A DNA stretch of 64,000 nucleotides from Symbiodinium natans (GCA_905221605.1 CAJNDS010002101.1:189001-253000); one strand, 5' to 3'. Positions 1 to 10,881 are shown, counted from the stretch's first letter. The notes: generated by a model from the sequence alone, not told the origin. Numbers and translations: made by a program.

Positions 1-117
1 AATACCTAAACGCCAAAGCCACTTCCCGCTCAAGAACATGCGAGGTGTGCTTGAAGGCTCGCTAGTCGCGGTTGGGGTGATTTAGGTTCAGATATCCAGG
101 TCTTGAACCCTTGAATT

Positions 118-224
118 CAAACCCTAAACCCCAAACCCTGAACCCTGAACCCTAAACCCTAAACCCTAAACCCTAAAACCCTAAAACCCTAAACCCTAAA
201 CCCTAAACCCTAAACCCTAAACCT
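118..224 (+). repeat. Telomere-like array, CCCTAAA orientation
   Basis: About 15 units of CCCTAAA with CCCTGAA and CCCTAAAA variants. A shorter run of the same orientation follows at 289-315. Confidence 0.95.
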
Positions 225-789
225 AATGGGGGAAGGCTTGGAAGTCCCATGTGAGACTTGCAAGGACCATGGTTTGCAGCCTGGAATTACCCTAAACCCT
301 AAACCCTAAACCCTAGAGTAATCTGTAAACACTCTCTTTATACTATACCAGATCCCATGCTCCAATATCTATGAAACCAAACAACGGGCCCTAAACAACA
401 CTACCAGAAATTAAGAACTTGTCAAGCCAAGAGCTGCTCTTCTAGACCCACGAATAACCTAGGAATAAAAGAGCGCCCTTGTTGGTTGCAAGGGAAGATA
501 AGGGAACCTAAACCTAGAAAAAGGTACTAAGGGCCTACTCTGGGTCCTAGTCTTAGTGAAGGCGGGGAAAGAAGACACGATTCAAGGACGTTTTTTTTCG
601 GACCCGTACCCTTGGGTTTGGGCACCCTTTCAGACTTACTTAGCCAATAACCAAGGACTAAAAAGGTTACACTTCACTGTTCCCACGAAATACGGAAGCC
701 CTAAAAGGTTTAAAGCTCAACAATTGGCTACGTTTAGCAGAGATTCCTGCAGGGAAGATCGAGCCCAGAACGGAGTGTGTGAAGGAAAG
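225..789. other. Spacer with an M2 element and a weak exon-like piece
   Basis: 231-288 reads LQTMVLASLTWDFQAFPH on the minus strand. 441-550 is an M2 element. 550-790 holds a small plus-strand ORF without coding character. Confidence 0.4.
441..550. mobile_element. M2 foldback element
   Basis: TCTAGACCCACGAATAACCT at the left, GGCCTACTCTGGGTCCTAG at the right. Related copies: 33153-33262 and 40409-40513, each about 105-110 bp, with the shared interior AGGAATAAAAG...CTTATAAG-type text. Confidence 0.65.
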
Positions 790-873
790 CCTAGACCCTA
801 AACCCTAAACCCTAAACCCTAAACCCTAAACCCTAAACCCTAAACCCTAAACCCTAAACCCTAAACCCTAAAC
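790..873 (+). repeat. Telomere-like array, CCCTAAA orientation
   Basis: About 11 nearly perfect units. A small ORF at 556-801 merely ends in it. Confidence 0.95.
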
Positions 874-1269
874 CTCAACCCAAACCTAAACTTTAGGGGT
901 ACAGCCTGCAATGAAAGACTTAAGAATCCCCAGGCCGGGGGGGTTTCGGCCACAGGGCGTGGCAGAGTTAGGGCTTACACACCACATCTATCTTAGAGTT
1001 TAGGGTTTAGGGTTTAGGGTTTAGGGTTTAGGGTATAGGTGTAGTTCCCTGAACCCTTAATATGGGCCCTTGGAAAGGGGGCCCCTTCATATACCCCTCA
1101 TATACCCTCTAGAACTCAAGGGCCTTTACTTCAGAACCCTTTGAAGAAGGTAAGGGTCCACATTAAGGGCCTAAACCCTAAACCCTAAACCCCATGAATC
1201 TACCCGTAGAACCTGGCCCTATATAAACGAACTTAGACAAACATCCTAGGCCCTAAGCCTGAACCCCAA

Positions 1270-1330
1270 AACGACTCATGGCTATCGAGATCCCAGCCTT
1301 CCCCCATGTGCCACCACGCGCGGCTTCGTC
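1270..1330 (-). CDS. Candidate exon (minus)
   Basis: After CCTGTTCAG the minus strand reads DEAARGGTWGKAGISIA. It may continue the exon candidate at 1420-1560, with an intron that is mostly CCCTAAA/CCCTAAG units between them (GC at its start, AG at its end). No family recognised. Confidence 0.35.
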
Positions 1331-1419
1331 CTGAACAGGTCTCACTTGATGGAAGGTTGGGGCTTAGGGCTTAGGGCTTAGAGCTTAGGGCTTAGGGTTT
1401 AGGGTTTAGGGTTGAGGGC

Positions 1420-1560
1420 CTCTGCCAGTTCTACCCCCATGGGGTACGGCAGGTTCATGCACTTGACGGCCAGCATGTGGATCTGCGTGTGGCTGTGAAG
1501 CTCCACACTGCTGCTCTGCATCATGCTGAGCGACCGCACTTCGAAGCGGGCCCATTTCGT
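1420..1560 (-). CDS. Candidate exon (minus)
   Basis: Open minus frame with protein-like text: FEVRSLSMMQSSSVEL, IHMLAVKCMNLPYPMGVEL. It ends CTGGCAGAG|GC at 1420; GC donors are common in dinoflagellates. The right limit is uncertain. No family recognised. Confidence 0.4.
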
Positions 1561-1561
1561 C

Positions 1562-2318
1562 GACCAGCGGCGACGCTGGTGCCGAATGCCAGGCCCTGCC
1601 TCACACGCCCGCTGAAGCAAGTGGGCACATGCCGCGCACCCTATTGCCCAAGCCCCGCCCAGACGCAGGGGGGCGTTCGCGCAGCCAGGGCGTGACGAGG
1701 CTGGCACCGGACTTGCACGGCCGCTGAAACACGCCGTGGGCCTTTGTCCACCTGGCCACGCCTGCTCGGAACAGGGTTCGCACAAGGAACTGGAAATTAG
1801 TTATCAGAATAGGGCCGTATTATTGTGAGTAATGATGCACCCTTATTGTGGGTTCCCTAAACCCTAGACCCTAAACCCTAAACTTGCCCTAAACCCTAAA
1901 CCCAGCAAGAGGGCTTCGGGCCTAGCGTTGTAGTGCAGTTCAAACAAAGAAGCGGCATGAAGCCATCGTGAAAAGCTGACTGTAACATAAGTCCGTCCAG
2001 GCTCTAAACAAACCATAGTGCAGTTACCAATCGAAACCCCAAAATAAATCCTCCAAACCCCTCGTAGCCCCAGACCACAAACGCCTAAACTCCCGAAAAT
2101 CAATACCAGGCCCAAAACCCCTACAACCCCCAGCCCAAAAACCCACTTTCTAGGAATTCAGAAGCATAACCTAAAGACCATAACCTCAAAACCTGAGCCC
2201 TTAAACCAAAACCCAGCCCCAAAAAACCCTAAAACCCTTGACCCCAAACCCTAGAATCCTAGTTCTCAGCCCTAACCTACCCCAAAGCCCTGGTGCCCTC
2301 ACGCCACGTCTCGCCTCA
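1562..2318. other. GC-rich then telomere-variant spacer
   Basis: 1562-1780 is GC-rich with short open frames on both strands. 1864-2115 is open on the minus strand (MVCLEPGRTYVTVSFSRWLH) and may contain an exon, borders unclear. Confidence 0.35.
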
Positions 2319-2319
2319 G

Positions 2320-2393
2320 TCGAGGTGGAGGTATTCCGTTTGGAAACCGTCCTGGCGCTTGCCGAGTATGTGCACTGTGTGAACCAACCCCCC
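2320..2393 (+). CDS. Candidate exon (plus)
   Basis: Bounded by CGCCTCAG and GTAAAC. Reads VEVEVFRLETVLALAEYVHC. No family recognised. Confidence 0.4.
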
Positions 2394-2601
2394 GTAAACC
2401 CTGAAATCAAGACCCTAAGCCCTAGACCAGACTCCAAACCCAAAAACCTTAACCCTAAACCCTAAACCTTAAACCCTAAACCCCAAAACCCCCTAAACCC
2501 GAGTTTAGGGGCTAAGGGTGAAATTGGCCCTCTTTGGACCAAGCAAGGCGCAGAAAGGCCATGATCGCACATCACTGAACCAGGAGCCGTTAAACGAAAT
2601 T

Positions 2602-2622
2602 GGGGGGGGGGGGGGGGGGGGG
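2602..2622 (+). repeat. Poly-G tract leading into TTAGGG
   Basis: Twenty-one G residues directly followed by TTAGGGTTTAGGG. Confidence 0.95.
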
Positions 2623-2646
2623 TTAGGGTTTAGGGTTTTTAGGGTG

Positions 2647-2743
2647 CTGGTTCTTAGTAGGGAATGAGGGAATGAGGTACCTTTGTTACCCCTTAAAGGC
2701 TACACATAGGGCCATAGTTCCCTGATTCCCAACTAAGAACCAG
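2647..2743. mobile_element. Foldback element M4
   Basis: CTGGTTCTTAGTAGGGAAT at the left is complementary to ATTCCCAACTAAGAACCAG at the right. A related, longer copy with an AT-rich loop seems to span about 15611-15800. Confidence 0.7.
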
Positions 2744-3013
2744 TAGGAAAAGCCAGTTTAGGGTGCGGGGTATAGGGCTTCGGGAGGTTTAGCAACCCTA
2801 AACACTAAACCCGGCTTAGTGCTTATAGGCGGGAGGTTGGGCATGGGGTGGTTCAGGCTTATAGGCCTCAGTAGATTTAAAGGGCCCTGCAACCCTGCCG
2901 TTTTTAACATCTCCAAAACCCTAAACAACCCTAAGCAACTCTAAATTCCTACAATCCAAGAGCCCTCAAACTGCAACAAGGGCACCTCCGGGCGTCCTAC
3001 GCTGAACGCCCTC

Positions 3014-3150
3014 ACCTAAACCCTAAACCCTGAACCCTGAACCCTGAACCCTGAACACCATACCCTAAACCCTAAACCCTAAACCCTAAACCCTACACCC
3101 TACACCCTAAACCCTAAACCCTAAACCCTAAACCCTAAACCCTAAACCCT
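3014..3150 (+). repeat. Telomere-like array, CCCTAAA orientation
   Basis: About 18 units with CCCTGAA and CCCTACA variants. After 60 bp of spacer it faces a TTTAGGG array at 3209-3292, giving an inverted pair around a short unique segment. Confidence 0.95.
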
Positions 3151-3208
3151 CCCCGGCCCGCCTCCCCACCCATGGCGCTTTTTGACGGCCAAGGCTTAGG
3201 GCTTAGGC

Positions 3209-3292
3209 TTGTGGGTTTAGGGTTTAGGGTTTAGGGTTTAGGGCTTAGGGTTTAGGGTTTAGGGTTTAGGGTTTAGGGTTTAGGGCTTAGGG
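3209..3292 (+). repeat. Telomere-like array, TTTAGGG orientation
   Basis: About 12 units including GCTTAGG variants; opposite in orientation to the array at 3014-3150. Confidence 0.95.
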
Positions 3293-3498
3293 TTCCGGGC
3301 TAAACGGCTTGAGGGTGTGGTTTTAGGGTCCGAGGGTTCAGGGTTTGGTGTTCTGAGGCTGAGCAGGCTTGGGTGGGGGGCGTGGGCTGCGTTTTGTGGG
3401 TGGCTAGGTCAAGTTTCGGCTTTGTAGAGGGACTGGCGCGTCAGAGTTCAGGTTTTTGAGGGTTTAGGGATGCTTAGGGCTTATAGGGCTTAGGGTAC

Positions 3499-3588
3499 AT
3501 CGGCGTCTTCTCCCAGGGCTTGAAAACCGGCAGCAGCTGAAACAAGGGCAGCAGTTGGCGCCACGCCTTTTGGCCCCAACCAAGAAGC
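3499..3588 (-). CDS. Candidate exon (minus)
   Basis: On the minus strand the acceptor AG is the TTTAG of a telomere-type unit (GTTTAG|GCTTC) and the donor is GTACCC. Reads LGPKGVAPTAALVSAAAGFQ. Confidence 0.35.
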
Positions 3589-3678
3589 CTAAACCCTAAA
3601 CCCTAAACCCTAAACCGTAAACCCTAAACCCTAAACCCTAAAGACCCTAAACCCTGAGCAGGACTTGGGGCCCAGAAT

Positions 3679-3702
3679 CTACTGTTTGCTTAAGAACCCC
3701 CG

Positions 3703-3733
<31 letters not shown>

Positions 3734-3809
3734 AAAAAAAAGTCTTCCCTTTAAGGGTAATAAGGGGACTATTATCGTTTATTGCTGGCGGTTCTTAAGC
3801 AAATAGTGG
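3679..3809. mobile_element. Foldback element M3
   Basis: CTACTGTTTGCTTAAGAACC pairs with GGTTCTTAAGCAAATAGTGG. The loop contains the C-then-A homopolymer. A second M3 copy lies at 34722-34900. Confidence 0.7.
3702..3741 (+). repeat. Poly-C then poly-A tract inside a foldback element
   Basis: About 22 C followed at once by about 18 A, in the loop of the inverted repeat 3679-3809. A near-identical C-then-A tract occurs at 31126-31164. Confidence 0.9.
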
Positions 3810-4030
3810 GAATACAACATGCAGGGGGGGGGGGGTAGCCGGGTTGTTGAGACGCGTTTTTCTACTCGTCCCCTCAACCCTAAACCCTAAACCCCCTAAC
3901 ACCCTAACCCCCCAAACCCCCAAACCCCCTAACCCCCTAACCCCCTAAACCCCTGAACCCCTAAACCCTGAACCCTAAACCCTAAACCCTTAACCCAAAA
4001 CCTAAACCCTAAACCCTAAACCCTAAACCC

Positions 4031-4591
4031 AAGCCTTAAGAACTTACAGCTGCAGTTGGGTCTGAGGAGGAGCTCGCTTGGCCGGCTGAAGGCTTGGAGT
4101 TTTTAGTTGAGGCTTTTGTTGTTTAGGGAAGGTCCGAAGACTAGGTTTGAGAGGCTTTTGAGGGTTTAGGGGGTTTATGGCTCAGGTTCTTGGAGTTCAG
4201 GATGTGGGATGAAGGCTTATAGGGGTTTGGGGAAGGGGGTGAGGGGTTTGTCACCCTGAACCCTAAACCCTGCCTGAGGATACGAAGTGGGCCACGCACG
4301 GTGTATGCGTTTTCGCGAGGACACCTCTCAGAAGTCACTTCGCCTGCCCGGCAAAGCCATCTAGCCGTGGTAAAGCGAGGCGCTGGCGCACTGAGCCATC
4401 GGACCTAAACTGAACTTGGAACCCTAGCCAAAATTATAATTTGAGCTGTTCCTTAGGAATTACAGTACCCCAAGATTAAAAAAGCTTCTTGGAGGGACGC
4501 CGATATTTAAACGAGCCCTTGCGAAGCCAAAAAAACGATGTCTGACAAACAGTGCTAGGCATGTGCGAATCATAATTGGAACCGACTGGGC

Positions 4592-4661
<70 letters not shown>

Positions 4662-4681
4662 TTTTTGGTTTGTGTATGATA

Positions 4682-4731
<50 letters not shown>

Positions 4732-5420
4732 ACAGATAGGTGAGAGTAGAATAGAACAGACTAGGTTCGGTTATCAAGATGAGATTGGACTAGGGTAAGA
4801 TACGCTCTATGATAGACGAGACTAAGGGGTTGCCCCCGGACCCCATTCCCTTGATGTAGCTTAAGGGCATTGTACTTATAAGAGTTTTGCAGGCGTCGGA
4901 AAATAAATGCCATTTAAAGCGAAGTTTATGGTGCTGAGGGGTGCTATGCTGATCCTATCCACGCCCCTGAAACAACTGCGTACTTTCCCTGAAGGTTCAG
5001 CGCAGAGAAGCCTCCAACTGGCAGCAGGATTCCTTCGGAATTCTGCAGGTCTCTGCCAGAGCTGCTCGCCAAGAGCATGAATCTAGGGTGTTCGACGGTC
5101 TGAGCCTAGGGATTCGGACGTAAAGCGGGGACGCAGGGTGGCGACTGTGCGGCTCTTGTTAGGGTTTAGGGCTTGGGGTTTAGGGCTCTTATTATCAGCA
5201 TCAGCCGCGACTACCTATGATTCAGGGTGGAGGGTGCAGGGTTCCAGGCTTCTAGGGTTTATAGGGTTTACGGTTTAGGGTTCCGGGCTATTAGGGTGTA
5301 TGGTGCTCAGGGTTTCGAATTCGGGTTCCGGGCTATAGGGCTTTTAGGGCTTAGTTATATTTAGGGTTTAGGGTTTAGGGTTTAGGGCTTTTCAGGCTTT
5401 TGCGGGGGGCTTCAGGGTTT
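4031..5420. other. Spacer: degenerate telomere repeats, microsatellite, unique DNA
   Basis: 4140-4270 and 5160-5420 are diverged TTTAGGG text. 4597-4730 is the compound microsatellite. 4800-5160 is unique sequence with no ORF I can support. Confidence 0.5.
4597..4730 (+). repeat. Compound microsatellite (GT)n-(AT)n-(AG)n
   Basis: (GT)31 at 4597-4658, (AT)n at about 4679-4717, then (AG)7. ORFs across it on both strands are repeat translations. Confidence 0.97.
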
Positions 5421-5424
5421 CGAA

Positions 5425-5483
5425 GTGACTCCCAGGACCAAGCTTGACCCAGGGAACCCGTCAAGGAGAAGCCCCTCGAATGC
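5425..5483 (-). CDS. Candidate exon (minus)
   Basis: Follows GGGCTTGAG. Reads AFEGLLLDGFPGSSLVLGVT. Flanked by telomere-like arrays on both sides. Confidence 0.35.
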
Positions 5484-5926
5484 CTCAAGCCCTAAACGCT
5501 AAACCCTAAACCCTATAACAAACCCTAAACCCCATCTAAACTCTAAACCCAAAAATTAGCCTTCCGCGAACGCCACGCCTTCAGTGGACCCTTCCGCTAT
5601 GACATATGAAGTACTGGTGTAACCACCGTGGAGCTGGTACGGTAGAGCTCGCAACCTCGCCACCCCTGTACCCCGCATGCTATCAAAATCTCAACGATCA
5701 GGGCCCGCAACAGCAGGCCTCAAAGAATGTTGGAGCTCTTTGCCGCAACATTTCCAGCCTAAGCCACCACCCAAAAACGATGAGCCACCCCAAAATATCC
5801 ATCAACAACCCTAAGCCCACATGAAACCCTAAGCCGCTAAACCTTAAACCTTAAACCTTAAACCCTAAACCCTAAACCCCAAACCCCAAACCCCAAACCC
5901 TAAACCCTAAACTAAGCCCTACTTAC

Positions 5927-5997
5927 GTCAGCTTCAGCTTCGCAAGCGCATTCGTCACTTGGCTCACGCACAGGTGCAGAGCCTCCTTGGAAGTCGC
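5927..5997 (-). CDS. Candidate exon (minus) with GTAAGT donor
   Basis: Reads ATSKEALHLCVSQVTNALAK then LKL, with the canonical donor GTAAGT at 5926-5921. The intron then runs GTAAGTAGGGCTTAGTTTAG. Upstream is a CCCTAAA tract. One of the clearest exon structures in the window. Confidence 0.5.
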
Positions 5998-6122
5998 CTC
6001 GCCAAGGTTTAGGGTTTAGGATTTAGGAGTTTAGGAGTTTAGGGTTTAGGGTTTAGGGCTTAGGGTTTAGGGCTTAGGGCTTAGGGCTTAGGGGTTTAGG
6101 TTTGGGGTTTAGGGTTTAGGGC

Positions 6123-6640
6123 GCCTCGCACAAGTGGGGGGTTGGGGGGGGAGGCTCTCTGCTGTTCTGGGGCTTTTATCGGTGTTGTGTAGGGCTTTTG
6201 TAGGGACTTACAGGGTTTAGGGTTTAGGGTTTAGGGGGTTTGGGGTTTAGGACCAGGGATGTATACGATTTTCTATGGCTCAGGGTTTTTATAGAGCTTT
6301 TATCAGGCCAAGGTTGTGTCTTTCAGCTTTGGCACGGGTGCTCTAGGGCTTCATTACAGGGTCTGTAGGGTTTGAGAGGGTTCCAAGGCGTTTAGGGCTT
6401 CTGGGGTTTATAGGAATGAAAGAACGGTTCAGGAACCCTAAGCCCTAAGCCCGAAACTCTAGTTCATGAACCCTCTCCCCTTATGAGCCCTAAATCCTTA
6501 GTAGCCAAGTAGCCATATTATGAGGGTACCCTTCTTGGTGTTGGTTACTGTTCTGAGGGAACCTCTCATCCGAAAATACCCACAAGGGTACCACTCAGCG
6601 ACCAAGAAACCCCCAAACAACTACAGCATCCTGAGACCTG
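6123..6640. other. Spacer without a supported gene
   Basis: Diverged TTTAGGG text to about 6430. An imperfect foldback-like segment lies at 6490-6600 (GAGGGTACCCTTCTTGG ... CCACAAGGGTACCACTC). Confidence 0.4.
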
Positions 6641-6795
6641 ACCCTGAACCAGAAACCCTAAACCCTAAACCCTAAACCCTAAACCCTAAACCCTAAACCC
6701 TATACCCTAAACCCTAAACCCTAAACCCTAAACCCTAAACCCTAAACCAAAACCCTAAACCAAAACCCTAAACCAAAACCCAAAACCAAAACCCT
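6640..6795 (+). repeat. Telomere-like array, CCCTAAA orientation
   Basis: About 20 units; the right third changes to CCAAAACCCTAAA variants. A 105-bp GC-rich island follows and then a TTTAGGG run at 6909-6932. Confidence 0.95.
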
Positions 6796-7524
6796 ATAGA
6801 ATGTCCGGCCGCCTCGTTGCCAAAGGGTGGAAGCACGGCCTGTACGCCGGCCCTGGGCTTGCCAAAGGCTCGCTGCATAGTGCCGTGACGGTGGGCTCGA
6901 GGGCTCGAGGGTTTAGGGTTTAGGGTTTAGGGAACCCGATTGTGGAGGCTGCGCTCTTGTCCCTGGGTTGCTGTAAAGGGTTTAGGTTGAGGGGAAGCTA
7001 GCAGAATACGGAGCCACTGGGGGTTTCCGAGATTAGGGGTGCCTTATTGGGGCTCACTATTATGCCACTATTTGGGGATCTTCATTAGGGTCTCTTATTT
7101 TCGTAAACCCCCATCATGGAAAAAAACAACTATGCCGGGAGGGCCTGTCGTGTTACTCTGGTAGCCGAATTCTAGCACCTATCTTCAAGAACTCTTTGAT
7201 GCTAGACCTCAAACCCTAAACCCTAAACCCTAGAGCTAAAACCCTAAAGCCCTAAACCCTAAACCCTACAGCCCTATTCTTGCCCAAACCCTAAACCCGA
7301 AACCTGAAATCCTAAACCCTAAAAACCCAAAAACCCTAAAACACTAAAACCCTGGAACCCCAAAACCCAAAAACCCTAATGCCCTAAAGCCTTAACCCCT
7401 AGAACCCTAAAATCCTATAGCCCTGAACCCTAAACCCCAAACCCCAAACCCTAAACCCTAAACCCCAAACCTTCGCCCTAAACCCTAAACAACCCTACAG
7501 CCTCGAGACCGCACACAAACCAAC

Positions 7525-7581
7525 CAGGCTCAGTGGCGTCGCGAGCTGCCGCTTGCTGGACTCTTGGACACGCCGGTAGTC
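7525..7581 (-). CDS. Candidate exon (minus)
   Basis: CTTTGCCAG before and GTTGGT after. Reads DYRRVQESSKRQLATPLSL. The CCCTAAA array (minus-strand sense) lies just upstream of the acceptor. Confidence 0.4.
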
Positions 7582-7597
7582 CTGGCAAAGCACTGGG

Positions 7598-7814
7598 ATT
7601 TAGGGTTTAGGGTTTAGGGCTAGGGTTTAGGGTTTAGGGTTTAGGGTTTAGGGTTTAGGGTTTAGGGTTTAGGGTTTAGGGTTTAGGGTTTAGGGTTTAG
7701 GGTTTAGGGTTTAGGGTTTAGGGTTTGGGGTTTAGGGTTTAGGGTTTAGGGAGTAGGGTTTAGGGTTTAGGGCTAGGGTTTAGGGTTTAGGGCTTAGGGT
7801 TCAGGGACTAGGGT
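7598..7814 (+). repeat. Telomere-like array, TTTAGGG orientation
   Basis: About 30 units, mostly perfect, among the longest canonical arrays in the window. Confidence 0.97.
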
Positions 7815-8334
7815 AGGACTCTATGCGACCCCCATCGTTTGCCACCCTAGCTTAGACAACAAACCAAAGAAACTACACCCTAAAGAAGGCCGCAAAGCCT
7901 CGGCTCCAAACCTAAATCCTGCACGCCCTAAACCCTAAATCCTAAACTCTAAACCCTACACATCCTAACCCCTAGACCCTAAAGCCTACCCCTAAACCCT
8001 GAACCCTAAACCCTCTACGCGCCCGATCGGCCCCATAAACCCAAGACCCCTAAAGCCTGCTAACCCCAAAGTGCAAAACCACAACTCGAAACCCCAAAAC
8101 CCAAATATCAGACCCATTTAAGGTTTAGGGTTCAGGGTTCAGGGTTTAAAGTCCCAAAACCTCGAAAACCTCAACCCCTAAACCCCTAAACCTCATACAC
8201 CCCCCCCAAGTACTGCTCTAAAGCCCCAAATATTTCTCATACCCCACTATGGCCCACAGAATAAACCCTAAACCCTATAAACCCTAAACCCTACAAACCC
8301 TAAAAACCCCAAAAACACTAAGCCCGGTCCTCAC

Positions 8335-8452
8335 CATGGAGGCTCAGCTGCCACCCTTTGCCCCCCCTGCGGTGGGACGGGGGCTGGCCTTTGGGCCGAG
8401 GGCCCAGGCGGCTGGGAAGCAGATTCTGCTTGCCATGCTGCACCATGTGGTC
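8335..8452 (-). CDS. Candidate exon (minus), telomere-type acceptor and GTGAGG donor
   Basis: The acceptor is CCCTAAACAG and the donor CATG|GTGAGG, so the telomere-like tract touches the splice site. Reads DHMVQHGKQNLLPSRLGPRP and continues to GWQLSLHG without a stop. Confidence 0.5.
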
Positions 8453-8867
8453 CTGTTTAGGGTTTAGGGTTTAGGGGTTTTGGGTTTGGGGTTTAGGGTT
8501 TGGGGTTTAGGTTTTGGGGTTTGGGGTTTAGGGTTTGGGGTTTAGTGTTTAGGGCTTAGGGTTTTATAAGGAGAGTTCTGGCTGAGTTCTCTGAGGGCAG
8601 AAAGGTCAACCGTTTTGGTTTGTTCGAGGGAGTGAATTTTGAGTAAAACCCTAGACCCAGAAGTACTCAAGATGGCTTAAGATTTCCTACTCGCCACCTT
8701 ATTCGTGCAAGTAGGTTGGGGTCCCCTAAGCCCGATAAACTATAAACCCTCTTGCCCTTAAAGCTGGAAAACTGGTTACTGTACCCTTCTTGTGATGAAA
8801 GGGGCTTGCGAGGGAGCCGACAAAGGGAGTATGCACTGGCAGTTCAGGTAGACGTGAGTTCCCTCGA

Positions 8868-9377
8868 CCCTAAACCCTGAAACCCGCAAACCATATACCC
8901 TAAAACCCAAACCCTAGTCCTAAAACCCCTAAACCCTAAACCCCGAAACCCTCACATCCTAAAACCCTAAAACCCTAAAACCCTAAAACCCTAAAACCCT
9001 AAAACCCTAAAACCCTAAAACCCTAAAGCCCTAAAGCCCTAAAGCCCTAAAGCCCCAGAGCCCTAAAACCCTAACACCCTAACACCCTAAAACCCAAAAA
9101 CCCCAAACCCTAAACCCTAAAACCCTAAAACCCTAAAACCCTAAAACCCTAAAACCCCGAAACCCTAAAACCCTAAAACCCTAAAACCCTAAAACCCTAA
9201 AACCCTAAAACCCTAAACCCTAAAACCCTAAAACCCTAAAACCCTAAAACCCTAAAACCCTAAAACCCTAGAACCCTAAACCCTAAAACCCTAAAACCCT
9301 AAAAACCCTAAAACCATAAACCCTAAACCCTAGCCCTAAACCCTAGCCCTAAACCCTAAACCCTAAACCCTAAACCG
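8868..9377 (+). repeat. Long telomere-like array dominated by the octamer CCCTAAAA
   Basis: Roughly 500 bp. Most units are the 8-mer CCCTAAAA and not the 7-mer, with blocks of CCCTAAAG and CCCTAACA. Only the outer ends are canonical heptamer. Block-wise variant structure points to local tandem expansion after deposition. Confidence 0.95.
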
Positions 9378-9392
9378 AAAGCCCAAGACCAG

Positions 9393-9443
9393 CAGTCCTT
9401 CACGATGTACGTGTCCCGGCCACTGCCATCCCCGCCCTGGCAG
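9393..9443 (+). CDS. Candidate exon (plus) with GTAAGG donor
   Basis: Bounded by AAGACCAG and CAG|GTAAGG. 17 codons: QSFTMYVSRPLPSPPWQ. The opposite strand is also open (GGDGSGRDTYIVKDCW), so the strand is not certain. Confidence 0.4.
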
Positions 9444-10105
9444 GTAAGGGGGTGCACTGCCCACCCCTCTAGGTTCCCCCTTTTGTGGGTTTAGGGTTTA
9501 GGGTTTAGGGTTTAGGGTTTAGGGTTTAGGGTTTAGGGTTGAGGGAAGTTCTGAGGTTCGGAGCTTTCGGTGTTTGGGGTGTGGGGTCTATCCCTAAACC
9601 CTAAACGCGCTTGGTCAAAAAACTCCGCGGATGCAGTTTTCAGAAGGGGGGGACATCCAAGAACTAGAGCGGGATTTCGTAATCCATAAACCTACAACCT
9701 ACAATAAAAAATTGGCCCAGGGTTGAACCCTTAGGGCTTAGGGTTCCGGCGGAACAGGTTCAGGCTCCAGGCCTAAAACCTAGACCCTTAACCCAGAAGA
9801 CGGAGTGCATCTTGGGCAAGGCTCCTGAACGACAAGACGCTTCCTCAAGAACACCGGAGGCTTAGGGTTTAGGGTTTAGGGTTTAGGGCTTAGGGCTTAG
9901 GGTTTAACCTTTTCCGGGCTTGGGTTGTTCAGGTAGAACACTTGCCAAGGACGTCGAGTTGAGGGTTTAGGGGTTTAGGGGGTCGAGGGTGGTTTTCGGC
10001 AATGTAAGGTTCAGCATTGCCATTGCATGGGTGGGTTGAGGGCCGCAATGTCCAACCCCTGATGTAGAAGCCGCCCCTTCTGAGGACACGACATGCAAGC
10101 CCAAG

Positions 10106-10231
10106 CTAGGGTGTAGGGTGTAGGGTGTAGGGTTTAGGGTTTAGGGTTTAGGGTTTAGGGTTTAGGGTTTAGGGTTTAGGGTTTAGGGTTTAGGGTTTAG
10201 GGTTTAGGGTTTAGGGTTTAGGGTTTAGGGT
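10106..10231 (+). repeat. Telomere-like array, TTTAGGG orientation
   Basis: Begins with TGTAGGG variants, then about 14 perfect units. A CCCTAAA array at 10311-10402 lies across a short exon-like island. Confidence 0.96.
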
Positions 10232-10250
10232 CCTAAACCCTAAATCCCAC

Positions 10251-10303
10251 GCAGAAGGCCTTGCGAAAGTTGATGTGGTGCATGACCACAAGGAGACCAG
10301 CAC
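10251..10303 (-). CDS. Candidate exon (minus)
   Basis: GCTTCTGAG before, GTGGGATTTAGGG after. One frame reads GLLVVMHHINFRKAFC. Confidence 0.4.
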
Positions 10304-10540
10304 CTCAGAAGCCCTAAACCCTAAACCCTAAACCCTAAACCCTAAACCCTAAACCCTAAACCCTAAACGCTAAACCCTGAACCCTAAAAGCTAAACCCTA
10401 AACCCTAAACGCTAAGCCCTGAACCCTGAGCCCCTGCAACAAAGGGTTGAGGGGCCTTTAGGTTGAGAGGGTTTTGGGCACCATATTCCACTGCTACTGC
10501 TACTACTCATAGGGTTCAGAGTTTAGGGTTTGGTGTTTAG

Positions 10541-10598
10541 GGATGACTATGACGACGACGACTACTACTGCTACTGCTACTGCTTCTGCTACTACTGC
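10541..10598 (+). repeat. Trinucleotide repeat (GAC/TAC/TGC)n
   Basis: About 19 NAC/TGC-type triplets. The two small plus-strand ORFs over it are repeat translations. Confidence 0.85.
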
Positions 10599-10881
10599 AG
10601 TGATACCCCTGAGATACCCCCTTATACACCCTATACACATCCTTCAAGGAGCGAAAGGGCCATACAAAAAGACCCCATACATACTACAAAAAACTACTAC
10701 TTTGTATGTTGCTGGGTTTATGACTACTACTTGCTTCTGGAGCAAGGGCATCGTAAGGCCTACACACTTCCTCCTTTGCGCTTATGAATTGGGATAGAGG
10801 AGGGAACTTACCCCCAAAAAAACCCTCAACAAAAAGGTTTATGATTTAGGGTCCAGGGTTGAGGGCCACCGTATTTGGGTT

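Noticed and set aside
44..110. Exon at the extreme left edge (both strands open)
   Set aside because: Plus KNMRGVLEGSLVAVGV and minus RAFKHTSHVLEREVALAF are both plausible and the island is cut near the window edge, so no strand can be chosen.
4335..4425. tRNA or tRNA-derived SINE on the minus strand
   Set aside because: TGGCTCAGTGCGC resembles an A box and D arm, but I find no B box (GGTTCGANNCC) at the right distance and no complete cloverleaf.
4460..4798. ORFs on both strands around 4.6 kb
   Set aside because: Poly-His/Thr and Cys/Val runs produced by the (GT)n and (AT)n microsatellite.
8868..9377. CRISPR array
   Set aside because: Units are 7-8 bp telomere variants in continuous tandem with no spacers; the other features are eukaryotic.
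10530..10797. Two plus-strand ORFs of about 85 residues
   Set aside because: The N-terminal halves are triplet-repeat translations (Asp/Tyr or Thr runs) and the rest shows no coding character.
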